NCBI GenBank assembly: GCA_020053355.1
Contig: JAGVNI010000018.1
Location: 1 to 64,000, forward strand
Length of the DNA stretch: 64,000 nucleotides
From: an archaeon
Lineage (GTDB): Archaea; Micrarchaeota; Micrarchaeia; Anstonellales; Bilamarchaeaceae
Direction of reading: 5' to 3'
Of this stretch, positions 1 to 8,865 are shown in pieces. The stretch's first letter is position 1; each line of letters starts with the position of its first letter. The position numbers and the translations under genes were made by a program. The notes beneath the pieces are model-generated. The model ran no database searches. It was not told the origin of the DNA and was given only the letters and a program-made list of their open reading frames with translations.

Positions 1-1
1 A

Positions 2-1870
2 TCCATCGCACCCAGATTGAAAGATAATCCCTCGCTCCGGCAGGCGCTGGAATCAAGAAGCGTCGATTTCGTCACAAACTGCCCGAAGGAAGCATTCGAA
101 GACAACATCACAGCCAAGAGATGGAATAATATCACTCCCGAAAAAATAAGAAAGGCGATAGATGCCCGCCTCGATAAAATCATCCTCGATGCAATCCAGT
201 CATACGATGGAATCCCCAATCCGACCGCTCTCAGCAAAGAAAGAGGGGGTCCGCTTGTATTTAGCCATAAAAAAATCGCAGACAGGTTGGACTCGAATGT
301 TGCCCTTCAAGATGCGCTGGAATCAAGAAGCATCGATTTCGTCACAAACTGCCCGAAGGAAGCATTCGAGAAATGCCTCTCAACAATAAAATGGGAGTCG
401 GTATCCGAAAAAACAAGGAAAGCAATAGAACAACGCCTCGATGACCTCATTCTCCAAGCCATCCATTCCTACGAAGGCATCCCCACTGCATGCAATCTAG
501 TCAAAGCAAACGGGGGTGCGCTTGGATGTAGCTTCCGTCTGATTGGAGAAAGGCTCAAGGACAACCCCACCCTCCAGCAGGCGCTTGAATCCAGGGGTAT
601 AGAATTCGTGAATACTCGCGGAAGGGCGGCTTTCGACGAGTGCATCGCAACCAACCAATGGAACCAGGCGAAAGGAAAAACCAGGGAAGCGATATGTGAG
701 CGCCTCGACACTTACATCCTCGAAGCCATTACAACCTATGAAGGCGCCCAATATGTTAATCGTCTCAGCAAATATGGCGGCGGTCCACTTGAGTACAGCC
801 GAAAAACGATTGAAGAAAGGCTGAAGAATAATCCTATCTTACGAGCCGCGTATTATCTCAAGCGCGGCCTTACAGAAGACCAAATCAACGCCATTGAGGT
901 TGAGCGCGATGACCAGACGCCTGCAATGGCCGAAAGCATCCTGAAACGGCTGCCCAGCATGCGCATTTTCAGGGAGGCATTCGGCCTCCTGAAGCATCTT
1001 TCAGACTTTTTTGTAGAAAAGAGAACGCTTGAGGTGTCATTTTACCCAGAGCCGCTTTCAAGGGCTTCTGAAATGCTCGGCATCGCGGTGCAGTCGGAAC
1101 ATCTGAGGGCGCACAAGCTTAAGGACGCAGGAGCCCGGCTGCCGCCCGACAAACAATTCGACACCATCGCCTTCATGCAGTTCTGCCACCGCATCAGCAA
1201 CGAAGCTCTGATTAACGCGCTGAACCAGGCCAACTGCGTGCTTGCCGAAGAAGGCGTCCTGCTTGTCTCTGTTCCGGGGGAATTTTCAAGAACTCCGGCA
1301 TTCGAGACGCAGGTGCAGGATTTCGGCTTCGAGCTTCAGGCAGAAGGTACGCTTTTCATACGCACCCTCAGTGTGGAAGAACTTACTTCCCTTGGCGTCA
1401 CTGATGCAGACCGGGTCAAGCAGAAGGTCGACCAGGCCACGAACATCATGCTCATGAAAAAGACACGCCCCGGCAATGGTACGGCGCTAGATTCTTTCGT
1501 GCGTGAAGAGAAATCTGAAGGGAACGGCGTTTTCCACCCTGCACTCGGTGAAATCAACGTCCCGCAGTCAGTATTGAACAGCCTTTCATGCGTTTTCCAG
1601 AAGAAGACTCCGGAAGCAGGCACTGGATTTATCCTTACCGTTCTCGATGCTGAATATGTGCAGAAAGACCTCATCGGCTTCGATGTGGATCCGAATAACC
1701 CTCGTGCTACAGAAATTGCGACCAGTGGCAATCCCGCCATGAGTCTTAAAGAGCTCAGCGCAATCGCAAGGCGTCTTGCCAAAGCCGACTTCCGGCAGCG
1801 CGTCCTTGTCCGGCCAGGCCATGAGACGAAAATCCCGGCAAGGATGCTCCGCTCTGCTTTAGCGGCTTAG
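2..1870 (+). CDS. Tandem-repeat protein with methyltransferase-like C-terminal region (5' partial)
   Basis: The frame is open from base 2, so the gene begins outside the window; the TTG at 17 falls inside a repeat and is not a convincing start. Three copies of a ~89-residue unit follow each other, each with an 'ALESR.(I/V)(D/E)FV' core, a Trp, a 'TR(K/E)AI..RLD' helix and a 'Y(D/E)GI' segment, and a fourth is truncated ('LKNNPILRAAYYLKRG'). At DNA level the first two copies are nearly identical over ~60 bases at a 267-bp spacing. The last ~310 residues are unlike the repeats; a stretch 'FDTIAFMQFCHRI...L.EEGVLLVSVPGEF' resembles the late strands of a Rossmann methyltransferase, but no clear SAM-binding glycine loop is visible. 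Function is not recognised. Confidence 0.75.
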   Translation, partial: SIAPRLKDNPSLRQALESRSVDFVTNCPKEAFEDNITAKRWNNITPEKIRKAIDARLDKIILDAIQSYDGIPNPTALSKERGGPLVFSHKKIADRLDSNVALQDALESRSIDFVTNCPKEAFEKCLSTIKWESVSEKTRKAIEQRLDDLILQAIHSYEGIPTACNLVKANGGALGCSFRLIGERLKDNPTLQQALESRGIEFVNTRGRAAFDECIATNQWNQAKGKTREAICERLDTYILEAITTYEGAQYVNRLSKYGGGPLEYSRKTIEERLKNNPILRAAYYLKRGLTEDQINAIEVERDDQTPAMAESILKRLPSMRIFREAFGLLKHLSDFFVEKRTLEVSFYPEPLSRASEMLGIAVQSEHLRAHKLKDAGARLPPDKQFDTIAFMQFCHRISNEALINALNQANCVLAEEGVLLVSVPGEFSRTPAFETQVQDFGFELQAEGTLFIRTLSVEELTSLGVTDADRVKQKVDQATNIMLMKKTRPGNGTALDSFVREEKSEGNGVFHPALGEINVPQSVLNSLSCVFQKKTPEAGTGFILTVLDAEYVQKDLIGFDVDPNNPRATEIATSGNPAMSLKELSAIARRLAKADFRQRVLVRPGHETKIPARMLRSALAA

Positions 1871-1907
1871 ATGCCTGTTTTTATTCTTTTTATGGAAAGG
1901 AATCTGT

Positions 1908-2933
1908 ATGCTCTTCCTCAAAGTCCCCCGCGCGCAAGGCGAGAAAACCCGCCGCGAGCTTATCCAGAAGGGGCTGTTCGTCGCCGGATACCCCATCCTC
2001 GGAGAAGAGGGGGTTGTCCTGCTTCCGGTTTCAGGCCCGTTCGGGGAATTCGAAACGGTCGAGCGCGATGCTGAGAAACGGCCCATCCACCATGACAGGC
2101 TGAAGGATGCGCTAACAGAGCTCCTGACACCGGCCGAACTCGAAACGCTAATCGGCTCCTTCGACATCATCGGCGACATCGCCATCATCGAAATCCCGGA
2201 CGCGCTCGAATCGCGTGAAAAGGAAATCGGCGATGCACTCCTTTCGGTCCACAAGAACCTGAAAACCGTCCTCAAGAAACTAGGTCCCATGGAAGGGGAG
2301 TTCCGTGTAAGGCGCGTCAGGCCCATTGCCGGTGAGGATAGGACCACTACCTTATATCGGGAGAGCGGCGTCCTGATGGAGGTCGATGTGGCAAAGGTCT
2401 ATTTCTCCGTCCGCCTCGCGCACGAACGCACTCGAATCGCCGAACTGGTGAAACCTGGCGAGCGGATACTTGCGCTTTTTGCCGGAATCGGGCCGTTTCC
2501 CCTCGTGATATCCAAAACTCACAAGGATGCTGAAATCATAGCCATTGAACTGAACCCGGACGCCGTAGCATTCATGGAAAAGAACATCGCTCGGAACAAG
2601 GCGAATAACGTCAAGGCGGTGCTGGGCGATGCCCGCAAGGTCGTCATGGCCGGCTACCAGAACTACGCCGACCGCGTCCTCATGCCTCTTCCAAAAGGTG
2701 CGCACGACTTCCTCGATGCCGCATACGCCGGGGCTAAGGATGGCGGCATGGTCCATTTCTACACGTTTGCAGGTATGCAGGACCCGTTCCGCGAAGCCCT
2801 TGGCAAGGCAGAATCCGCCGCACAAGCCAGCGGCGTAAGAATAGAAGTTGCATCGCAAAGAATCGTCCGCCCCTACTCCCCGCTGACAGTGCAGGTCGTT
2901 CTCGACCTCATTGTTCGTAAAAATGTTACATAG
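1908..2933 (+). CDS. trm5: tRNA (guanine37-N1)-methyltransferase Trm5
   Basis: Transfers a methyl group from SAM to N1 of G37 next to the anticodon, which prevents frameshifting. The 341-residue protein has a short N-terminal domain, then the Trm5 linker ('RVRRVRPIAGEDRTTTLYRESG') and a Rossmann domain with the SAM loop 'ALFAGIGPFPL', the acidic strand 'AIELNPDA' and the 'LMPLPKGA' motif that takes the place of NPPY in this family. Length fits archaeal Trm5. ATG at 1908 begins the conserved 'MLFLKVP' N-terminus and lies 37 bases after the upstream stop. The stop codon at 2931-2933 runs directly into the promoter of the trpB leader. Confidence 0.93.
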   Translation: MLFLKVPRAQGEKTRRELIQKGLFVAGYPILGEEGVVLLPVSGPFGEFETVERDAEKRPIHHDRLKDALTELLTPAELETLIGSFDIIGDIAIIEIPDALESREKEIGDALLSVHKNLKTVLKKLGPMEGEFRVRRVRPIAGEDRTTTLYRESGVLMEVDVAKVYFSVRLAHERTRIAELVKPGERILALFAGIGPFPLVISKTHKDAEIIAIELNPDAVAFMEKNIARNKANNVKAVLGDARKVVMAGYQNYADRVLMPLPKGAHDFLDAAYAGAKDGGMVHFYTFAGMQDPFREALGKAESAAQASGVRIEVASQRIVRPYSPLTVQVVLDLIVRKNVT

Positions 2934-2934
2934 G

Positions 2935-2944
2935 TTTATATATT
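2935..2944 (+). promoter_or_regulatory. TATA box of the trpB leader transcript
   Basis: The A/T-rich TTTATATATT immediately follows the trm5 stop codon. Transcription would be expected to start about 25 bases later, near 2965, giving a leader of about 240 bases before trpB. A GCGGC-ATGAA-GCCGC hairpin (2967-2981) would sit at the very 5' end of that RNA. Confidence 0.6.
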
Positions 2945-3012
2945 CCGAAATCGCGTTCTCACAAAAGCGGCATGAAGCCGCGAACAAAAGAAAAACTACG
3001 GAGGTGAAGTAG

Positions 3013-3078
3013 ATGGAAGCAAGATTAAGGAACCTGAAATCATCGAACGTCTACCCCGTGGTTTGCCTTTGGCGTTAA
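3013..3078 (+). CDS. Candidate 21-codon leader peptide upstream of trpB
   Basis: ATG at 3013 is preceded at a 6-base distance by a strong ribosome binding site (GGAGGTG, 3000-3006). The frame encodes a basic peptide of 21 residues ending in 'VVCLWR' followed by TAA. The single Trp codon is the second to last sense codon. About 125 bases separate its stop from trpB. A well-placed SD on a tiny ORF containing Trp upstream of a tryptophan synthase gene suggests a regulatory leader peptide; one Trp codon is fewer than in classic bacterial trp leaders, so the regulatory role is inference. Confidence 0.5.
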   Translation: MEARLRNLKSSNVYPVVCLWR

Positions 3079-3204
3079 GCCTTCATCTCTAATTATTAGC
3101 CCGGAACATCTCCAGTCGCTTGCCCTCAGGGTAGGCACTGCCGCCAAACCATTTCCTTCCTTGCAATCAGCCGCAAAAAAATCAGTATCACGGAGGTTTT
3201 CCAT

Positions 3205-4503
3205 ATGACCGGAATGATAAAAATAACCTTGGACGAGAACGAAGTCCCGAAGAATTTCTATAACATCCTGCCGGACTTGCCGGAACGGTTGGCTCCGCCA
3301 TTGAATCCGAAAACCAAGGAGCCAGTCTCCCCGTCCGACCTGGAGGCCATATTCCCCAAGGAGCTGATACGCCAGGAGATGTCAGCCGAAGGGAGCATCC
3401 CGGTCCCATCCGAGGTTCGGGATGCGTTAATCCGCTTCGGCCGGCCGACACCATTAATCCGGGCCGAACGCCTCGAGAGGCACCTGCGGACACCCGCGAA
3501 AATCTACTTCAAGCATGAAGGGCTGAATCCCTGCGGCTCGCACAAGCCGAATACCGCAATCGCACAGGCGTATTACAATGCGAAGGAAGGCATCGAGCAC
3601 CTGGCAACAGAAACCGGGGCCGGCCAGTGGGGAACCGCGCTCGCCTACGCGAGTATGCTTTTCGGCCTGAAATGCACGGTTTTCATGGTCAGGAACAGCT
3701 TCGAGCAGAAGCCGGGCAGGAAGACGATGATTGAATCCTATGGCGCGACAATCCACGCATCTCCAAGTCCCGTTACAGCGTATGGCCGCAAAGTCTGCAA
3801 AGAAATGCCCGATACGCCCGGCAGCCTGGGAATCGCCATTAGCGAAGCCATCGAAGTCGCAGCCTCAGACCCGAAAACCAATTACTCCCTAGGGAGCGTC
3901 CTTAACCACGTTCTCCTGCACCAGACCGTGATAGGCCAGGAGCTGAAGCTCCAGTTCGCGAAAGCGGAAATCGAGCCGGACTATCTCATAGGCTGCATCG
4001 GCGGGGGGAGCAACTTCGGGGGCATGGTTTTCCCTTTCGTAAAAGACAAGATTGACGGCCGTACAGATGCGCGCTTCATCGGAGTGGAGCCTGAATCCTG
4101 TCCCAGTGTAACGAAAGGCGAATACCGCTACGATTCGGGCGACACGGCGGGAATGACCCCGCTCCTGAAGATGCATACCCTTGGAAGCAGCCATATCCCG
4201 CCAGCAATACACGCTGGCGGCCTCAGATACCACGGAATGGCACCGACCGTTTCGCTGCTGATGAACCATGGGATAACTGAAGCGGAAGCCTATGGGCAGG
4301 ATGAGGTCCTGGAAGCCGCCCGCCTCTTCGCCAGGACCGAAGGAATCATCGCCGCGCCGGAGTCATCGCATGCGATTGCATCCGCAATCCGCCATGCAAC
4401 CGAATGCAGGAAAAATAACGAAGCGAAAACCATCGTCTTCAACCTGAGCGGGCACGGGCTTCTTGACCTGAGCTTCTATGCCCTTGGGGGTGCAACGGCC
4501 TAA
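3205..4503 (+). CDS. trpB: Tryptophan synthase beta chain, TrpB2 type
   Basis: PLP enzyme that condenses indole with serine (or related substrates) to tryptophan. The 432-residue length and the long N-terminal extension before '[10 protein letters not shown]' mark the TrpB2 (COG1350) subfamily rather than the TrpA-partnered TrpB1. The PLP lysine is K114 in 'GSHKPNTA', the activation loop is '[10 protein letters not shown]', and the phosphate-binding turn is '[11 protein letters not shown]'. GGAGG at 3192-3196 is well spaced from ATG 3205. No trpA or other trp gene is present in the window, which fits a stand-alone TrpB2 salvaging indole. The 3' end overlaps the convergent presenilin gene by four bases. 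Confidence 0.93.
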   Translation: MTGMIKITLDENEVPKNFYNILPDLPERLAPPLNPKTKEPVSPSDLEAIFPKELIRQEMSAEGSIPVPSEVRDALIRFGRPTPLIRAERLERHLRTPAKIYFKHEGLNPCGSHKPNTAIAQAYYNAKEGIEHLATETGAGQWGTALAYASMLFGLKCTVFMVRNSFEQKPGRKTMIESYGATIHASPSPVTAYGRKVCKEMPDTPGSLGIAISEAIEVAASDPKTNYSLGSVLNHVLLHQTVIGQELKLQFAKAEIEPDYLIGCIGGGSNFGGMVFPFVKDKIDGRTDARFIGVEPESCPSVTKGEYRYDSGDTAGMTPLLKMHTLGSSHIPPAIHAGGLRYHGMAPTVSLLMNHGITEAEAYGQDEVLEAARLFARTEGIIAAPESSHAIASAIRHATECRKNNEAKTIVFNLSGHGLLDLSFYALGGATA

Positions 4504-5351
4504 TATGCTCCTATTAGGAACCCAAGAAGGAGGAAGGCAATCATGCCGAGCACTATGGGTGGCAGTGCCGGCAATACCATCTTTTTCTTCCAAACGAGCG
4601 TCAGGAACAGGCCGAGCGACAGAACCGCGCCGACAAACACGAATATGCTTGCAAGCGGGCTTATCGCGAGCGCTGAAACCTCGAGCATGATAGGAGCTAT
4701 CATATCCCCGGTGCCCAAATCAATCCTCTGCTCCTTCTCCCCAGGCCTAGGCGGCGGGGCGCGCGCGGTCACCGTGAATGCGAGGTCTTTTTTCACGATG
4801 AAATTCGCCATCTCGACCATGTGCTTTGTGGCGAAGACTGATAGGAAATCATAGACCGAGAGCAGTATCAGGAACAGGATGAGGGGTATCAGCCCAAGCG
4901 ATATCCCGAAAATCACCCCTACGCCCGCAGTCGCCATTATGGCCGCTGCGTTCTTCAACTGGGGAAGCCTCGTTTTCATGCCTGCGAAAATCAGGGCTAA
5001 TACAATCCCCGCCAGCGTGCTCTCTTCCAATCCCATGAAGCTGCGCAATATTGCGTAGAACACGATGGAGCTCGAAGTCGAAATCAGGACGAACTCCATG
5101 ACCATGAAGACAATCGGCATGAACTTGAGCTTCCTAATCATGAGTATCATGACCGCAGCGCCCGCCAGGATGTAGCCTATGAAGAGGAATGCGTTCAGCG
5201 GCTCATCCGAGTCAGTTGTCACGACCAGGCTGCTCACATAGGGATTTTCCGTGAAATCCCGAAGAATCACCGCGCCTGTGAAAATGCCCAGGACCTGGGC
5301 TATGGCAAAGAAGCTGAGCATGGACAAGAGGAGCCTGGACATGCTCATCAT
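4500..5351 (-). CDS. Presenilin/signal peptide peptidase-like intramembrane aspartyl protease
   Basis: A polytopic membrane protein of 283 residues with about nine hydrophobic segments and all three signatures of the presenilin family: Y167-D168 in 'LLSVYDFL', D216 in 'DLGTGDMI', and 'PALPP' at 261-265. The two aspartates are the expected catalytic pair for peptide bond cleavage within the membrane. A hydrophilic loop of ~35 residues with 'PPPRPGEKE' separates the two aspartate-bearing helices, as in archaeal homologues. A TATA-like TTAAAAAG lies about 20 bases upstream of the start, so the mRNA may be leaderless and M1, M2 or M4 could be the true start. Substrates are unknown. Confidence 0.88.
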   Translation of the reverse strand: MMSMSRLLLSMLSFFAIAQVLGIFTGAVILRDFTENPYVSSLVVTTDSDEPLNAFLFIGYILAGAAVMILMIRKLKFMPIVFMVMEFVLISTSSSIVFYAILRSFMGLEESTLAGIVLALIFAGMKTRLPQLKNAAAIMATAGVGVIFGISLGLIPLILFLILLSVYDFLSVFATKHMVEMANFIVKKDLAFTVTARAPPPRPGEKEQRIDLGTGDMIAPIMLEVSALAISPLASIFVFVGAVLSLGLFLTLVWKKKMVLPALPPIVLGMIAFLLLGFLIGAY

Positions 5352-5445
5352 ATCAAAATATAGCCTTTTTAAGCGGTCGCTCCGGTGAGCAGGGCATCAG
5401 GGCGGCACCCATCGTGCGGAGGGCCTGGCGGTGCAGGCGTGCCGG

Positions 5446-7485
5446 TCATTTCTCGCCGACTATCCTTATCTGGCCGTATCCCTTCTCGTATATGGTTCCG
5501 ACGCGCAGGAGCTCGGCGAGTATGCGCCGCGCCTCGGTCTCCTCTATCTCGTATGATTTGGCGTTTGCCACGACCTCGTCTATGCTGGCGGTGTCGTTCT
5601 TGCGCAGGTGCTCGCGTATGATGTCGAGTATCGTGTCCTTCTTCTGCAACTTGTCACGCTCTGACTTGGGCTTTCCCATGACCACGTCGATGTCCAGCTT
5701 CCCGGTCACCTTGTCGGTCATTATCTGCTGCATGACGTAGTTGAATAGGGCTATCGCGACCTCGGCATCCTCCTCCTCGACCTCTTCGTTCAGCCTGATT
5801 TTCGCATTGGCTTCCGCGAGCCGGACCAGGCCTTCGAGATACCTGGGTGTGATGGCGACCGAGCCGGCGTCCTTGCTTTTGCGCCTCAGTTCGACATAGA
5901 ACTCCTTTATCTTCGTCGATGCAGGCTGTGTGAGCTTCGGGAACACCTTCCTCCGGGCAAAAGCGATATATTTGCGCAGGAGGTCCTTGTCCAGCAGCAC
6001 CTCGTCCGGGGAGGTGTCCTTTCCCATGTGGGTCGAGAGGATGTGCTCGGCAAGCTTCCCATCCTTCTCCTCATCAAGGACATCGACTATCGGGAAAATC
6101 AGGTCGAATCGTGAAAGCAGCGTGGGCGGGATGTTGAACTGGTCAGCAAGGTTCTTGGTCTGGTCGAACCTCCCGTATTTCGGGTTGGCTGCGGCAAGGA
6201 TGGCGGTCTTCGTCCTGAATTTCGCCACGATTCCGGCTTTCGCAACCGATATGGTCTGCGTTTCCATAGCTTCATGCATGGCCGCCCGGTCCTCCTCCTC
6301 GATTTTATCGAACTCGTCCACCTGGGCGGTCCCGCCGCTTGCCAGCACCAGGGCGCCTGCCTTCAGCGTCCATCCCCCCTCGCCCAGCTCGTCCTTCTCT
6401 GCCGCAACGGTGAGGCCTGCGCCGGAAACCGACTTTCCGCTGACATATATGCTTTTCGGGGCTATCTCCGAAACGCTGAGAAGAAAGCGGCTTTTCGCGA
6501 TACCCGGGTCTCCAATCAGGAGGACATGGATGTCATCGCGGATTGGGGCGCCGCCCTTCATGATTTTTCCGCGCGTTCCTCCGAAAAGCTGGAGTGCGAG
6601 CGCCTTCTTCACCTCGCTGTGGCCGTAGATGGACGGTGCGATGGATTTGGTGATTATGTCGTAGATATTCGGATTCCTGGAAAGCTCCTTGAGCCTGCGC
6701 TCATCCTCCTTGTTTATCTCGATTTCCTCGAAATCCCGCTTGAGGCTCAGGACGCTGTTGATTTCGACATACCTGCTGTAAATCATGTCCTGCTTCTGCC
6801 TCGGCTTGATTGGCGGCTTCAGCCTGAGCATCCCGATGACCTCGATATTGTCGCCCGGGGCGACCTTGTTCACCTGGTCGTCCTCGAGAAGCAATTCGAT
6901 ATGCGCCGCTGGCGCCCCGCCCCTTATCCTCTCAAGGAGCTCCTGCACCTCTGCCCGTTGGATGTCCGTGAACGTGCTCTCGTCGTCAACCTGGCGGAGG
7001 GCGAACTTCTTGCAGCTTTCGCACCTTTTCGGGGGCTGGAAGTTCTTCCCGACAAAAAGCTTGAACTCAGCATCGCACAGCGTGCACTTGTACATAGCTA
7101 CCTTGACCCGGTGCATGACCTCGGCCCTTTTGGTTACCACGCATTTGAATGCGACAAGCTCGTTGATGTTCTTGGAGCTGACGTGCTCGATAAGCGTTTC
7201 TTCGCAAGGCACGCCGAGGAAACGAACGTGGGGGGTGAAGTTCTTGCCAGCGGGCACGGAGATGTTGAGCTGCTCAATCGCCTCCTCGGCCGCCTCGATT
7301 ATCAGGTCCGGCGAGTGGATGAGGGCGTCGGCTATATCCGGGTCGAACTTCTCAAGGTCAGGGTAGCTTACAAAAAGGCTTTTCTGAGTGGGGTAGACCA
7401 GGAGCAGTTCGTCGATTTTCGGCCTGTAGATGGTGGTGAAGAACTCGTTGAATATCGAAACCTGCGATGATAAGTCTACCTCCAT
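5446..7485 (-). CDS. mcm: Replicative DNA helicase MCM
   Basis: Hexameric 3'-5' helicase that unwinds DNA at replication forks. The 679 residues show, in order, the helical A domain, the OB fold with a zinc finger (C134, C137, C155, C158), Walker A 'GDPGIAKS' at 325-332, Walker B 'VDEFDK' at 389-394, the sensor Asn in 'AAANP', the arginine finger 'LSRFD' near 458, and a winged-helix domain over the last ~75 residues. No intein interrupts the ATPase motifs. Length is normal for an archaeal MCM. An inverted repeat AATAGT-N8-ACTATT (7501-7520) lies just upstream of the start. No other replication gene is nearby. Confidence 0.96.
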   Translation of the reverse strand: MEVDLSSQVSIFNEFFTTIYRPKIDELLLVYPTQKSLFVSYPDLEKFDPDIADALIHSPDLIIEAAEEAIEQLNISVPAGKNFTPHVRFLGVPCEETLIEHVSSKNINELVAFKCVVTKRAEVMHRVKVAMYKCTLCDAEFKLFVGKNFQPPKRCESCKKFALRQVDDESTFTDIQRAEVQELLERIRGGAPAAHIELLLEDDQVNKVAPGDNIEVIGMLRLKPPIKPRQKQDMIYSRYVEINSVLSLKRDFEEIEINKEDERRLKELSRNPNIYDIITKSIAPSIYGHSEVKKALALQLFGGTRGKIMKGGAPIRDDIHVLLIGDPGIAKSRFLLSVSEIAPKSIYVSGKSVSGAGLTVAAEKDELGEGGWTLKAGALVLASGGTAQVDEFDKIEEEDRAAMHEAMETQTISVAKAGIVAKFRTKTAILAAANPKYGRFDQTKNLADQFNIPPTLLSRFDLIFPIVDVLDEEKDGKLAEHILSTHMGKDTSPDEVLLDKDLLRKYIAFARRKVFPKLTQPASTKIKEFYVELRRKSKDAGSVAITPRYLEGLVRLAEANAKIRLNEEVEEEDAEVAIALFNYVMQQIMTDKVTGKLDIDVVMGKPKSERDKLQKKDTILDIIREHLRKNDTASIDEVVANAKSYEIEETEARRILAELLRVGTIYEKGYGQIRIVGEK

Positions 7486-7603
7486 AAAACCACGGCTAAA
7501 AATAGTGGAAGTTTACTATTGCGGGCTGATGTTAATAAACCTAATCCTGCCCGGTTTCCGCGCGCCCACCTAAGGTTAAAAAACCTAATTGAGAGACCAG
7601 AGC

Positions 7604-8791
7604 ATGAAAAAGGCAATCCTTCTTATCATCGACGGGCTGGGCGACCTGCCAACCCCAAAAACGCCACTGCAGGCCGCGAAGAAGCCGAACCTGGACCGCC
7701 TGGCGAAAAAGGGGATTACCGGCATGATGAGCCCCGTGAAACGCTTCATCATCCCAGGAAGCGACGTTTCGCATCTTAACATCCTCGGCTACGACCCGTC
7801 CATCTTCTACTATGGCCGCGGCCCCCTCGAAGCGCTCGGCCTCGGAATCCGTCTCCAAGAAGGGGACATCGCCTTCCGCGCCAATTTCGCGACCGTGCAG
7901 GATGGCAAGGTCACAGACAGGCGCGCCGGCAGGATTGATACCGCCACGGCGGCAGCGCTTTCCAAGCCCCTCTCTATGAGGATTGATGATGCCGAAGCCA
8001 TTTTCATGAGTTCTGTCGAGCACCGGGGAGCGCTGGTCCTTCGGGGCAGGAACCTGAGCAGCAACATCAGCCCGACAGACGCGCACGAAGGCGAGCCCTT
8101 CCCGCTTTGCCATGCCCTTGACAACACGCCGGAAGCGAAGCGCACTGCGGAGTTGGTGAACCGGTTCTCCGAATACGCAGCCGGGCTGCTCTCATCCGCT
8201 CCAGAGAATGCCGGGCGCAAATCTCCGGCGAACGCAATCCTCCTCCGGGGCGCAGGCCATTACGCCAAGGCGCCTTCGTTCCATGAACGATTCGGGCTGA
8301 ATGCCGCATGCGTAGCCGGCGGGGCGCTTTATCGGGGCGTAGCGACATTCATGGGCATGGACCTTATCTTGGCGCAGGGCGCCTCGGGCGACAAGAACAC
8401 GAACCTGGAATCGAAGGCCAAATCCGCGGTCAAAGCCCTCCAGACCTACGACTTCGTCTTCATGCACATCAAGATGTGCGACAGCTTCGGCCATGACGGC
8501 GACTTAGCCGGCAAAACCCGGGCAATCCAGCAAATCGACCGGATAATCCCGATTCTGGAAAAAAGCGGGGCCTGCCTTGTGATAACCGGCGACCACTCGA
8601 CACCCTGCAGCCTCAAGGCGCATTCAGGACATGAAGTGCCAATCATCGCATATGGCGGCGAACGGACGGACGACGTGTTGCGCTTCGATGAAATCAGCTG
8701 CGCGAAAGGCGGCCTTGGCCACATCCGTGGAAAGGACGTCCTCCCGCTCATCCTCAATATCACCGGGCACGCGCAGAAGTTCGGCAGCTGA
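7604..8791 (+). CDS. apgM: 2,3-bisphosphoglycerate-independent phosphoglycerate mutase, archaeal type
   Basis: Interconverts 3- and 2-phosphoglycerate in glycolysis and gluconeogenesis. It belongs to the alkaline phosphatase superfamily: the N-terminus 'LLIIDGLGDLP' supplies a metal-binding Asp, 'PGSDVSHLNILGYDP' holds the catalytic Ser, and 'CDSFGHDGD' and 'TGDHSTPC' near the C-terminus hold the other metal ligands. About 396 residues is standard for ApgM. I chose ATG 7604 because it begins the conserved 'MKKAILLIIDG'; the in-frame TTG five codons earlier adds nothing conserved. An AGGTT-AAAA-AACCT inverted repeat (7573-7586) lies in the promoter region. Confidence 0.94.
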   Translation: MKKAILLIIDGLGDLPTPKTPLQAAKKPNLDRLAKKGITGMMSPVKRFIIPGSDVSHLNILGYDPSIFYYGRGPLEALGLGIRLQEGDIAFRANFATVQDGKVTDRRAGRIDTATAAALSKPLSMRIDDAEAIFMSSVEHRGALVLRGRNLSSNISPTDAHEGEPFPLCHALDNTPEAKRTAELVNRFSEYAAGLLSSAPENAGRKSPANAILLRGAGHYAKAPSFHERFGLNAACVAGGALYRGVATFMGMDLILAQGASGDKNTNLESKAKSAVKALQTYDFVFMHIKMCDSFGHDGDLAGKTRAIQQIDRIIPILEKSGACLVITGDHSTPCSLKAHSGHEVPIIAYGGERTDDVLRFDEISCAKGGLGHIRGKDVLPLILNITGHAQKFGS

Positions 8792-8830
8792 CTTGGCGGG
8801 GGCTGACTTTTCACGACACCTTTTATCACT

Positions 8831-8842
8831 TTATTTATAAAC
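8831..8842 (+). promoter_or_regulatory. TATA box for a probably leaderless mRNA
   Basis: TTATTTATAAAC is centred about 29 bases before the ATG at 8866, so transcription should begin at or within a few bases of the start codon. Confidence 0.6.
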
Positions 8843-8865
8843 ACTTTGCTCTATATTCTGCAACG

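Noticed and set aside
5352-5445. GC-rich gap between presenilin and mcm as an RNA gene
   Set aside because: Only ~90 bases, holds the presenilin promoter at one end, and shows no tRNA or box motifs.
6274-7470. 398-codon open frame opposite mcm
   Set aside because: It is the complement shadow of a clear MCM gene in GC-rich DNA; its translation has no coherent fold and lacks a promoter or ribosome binding site.
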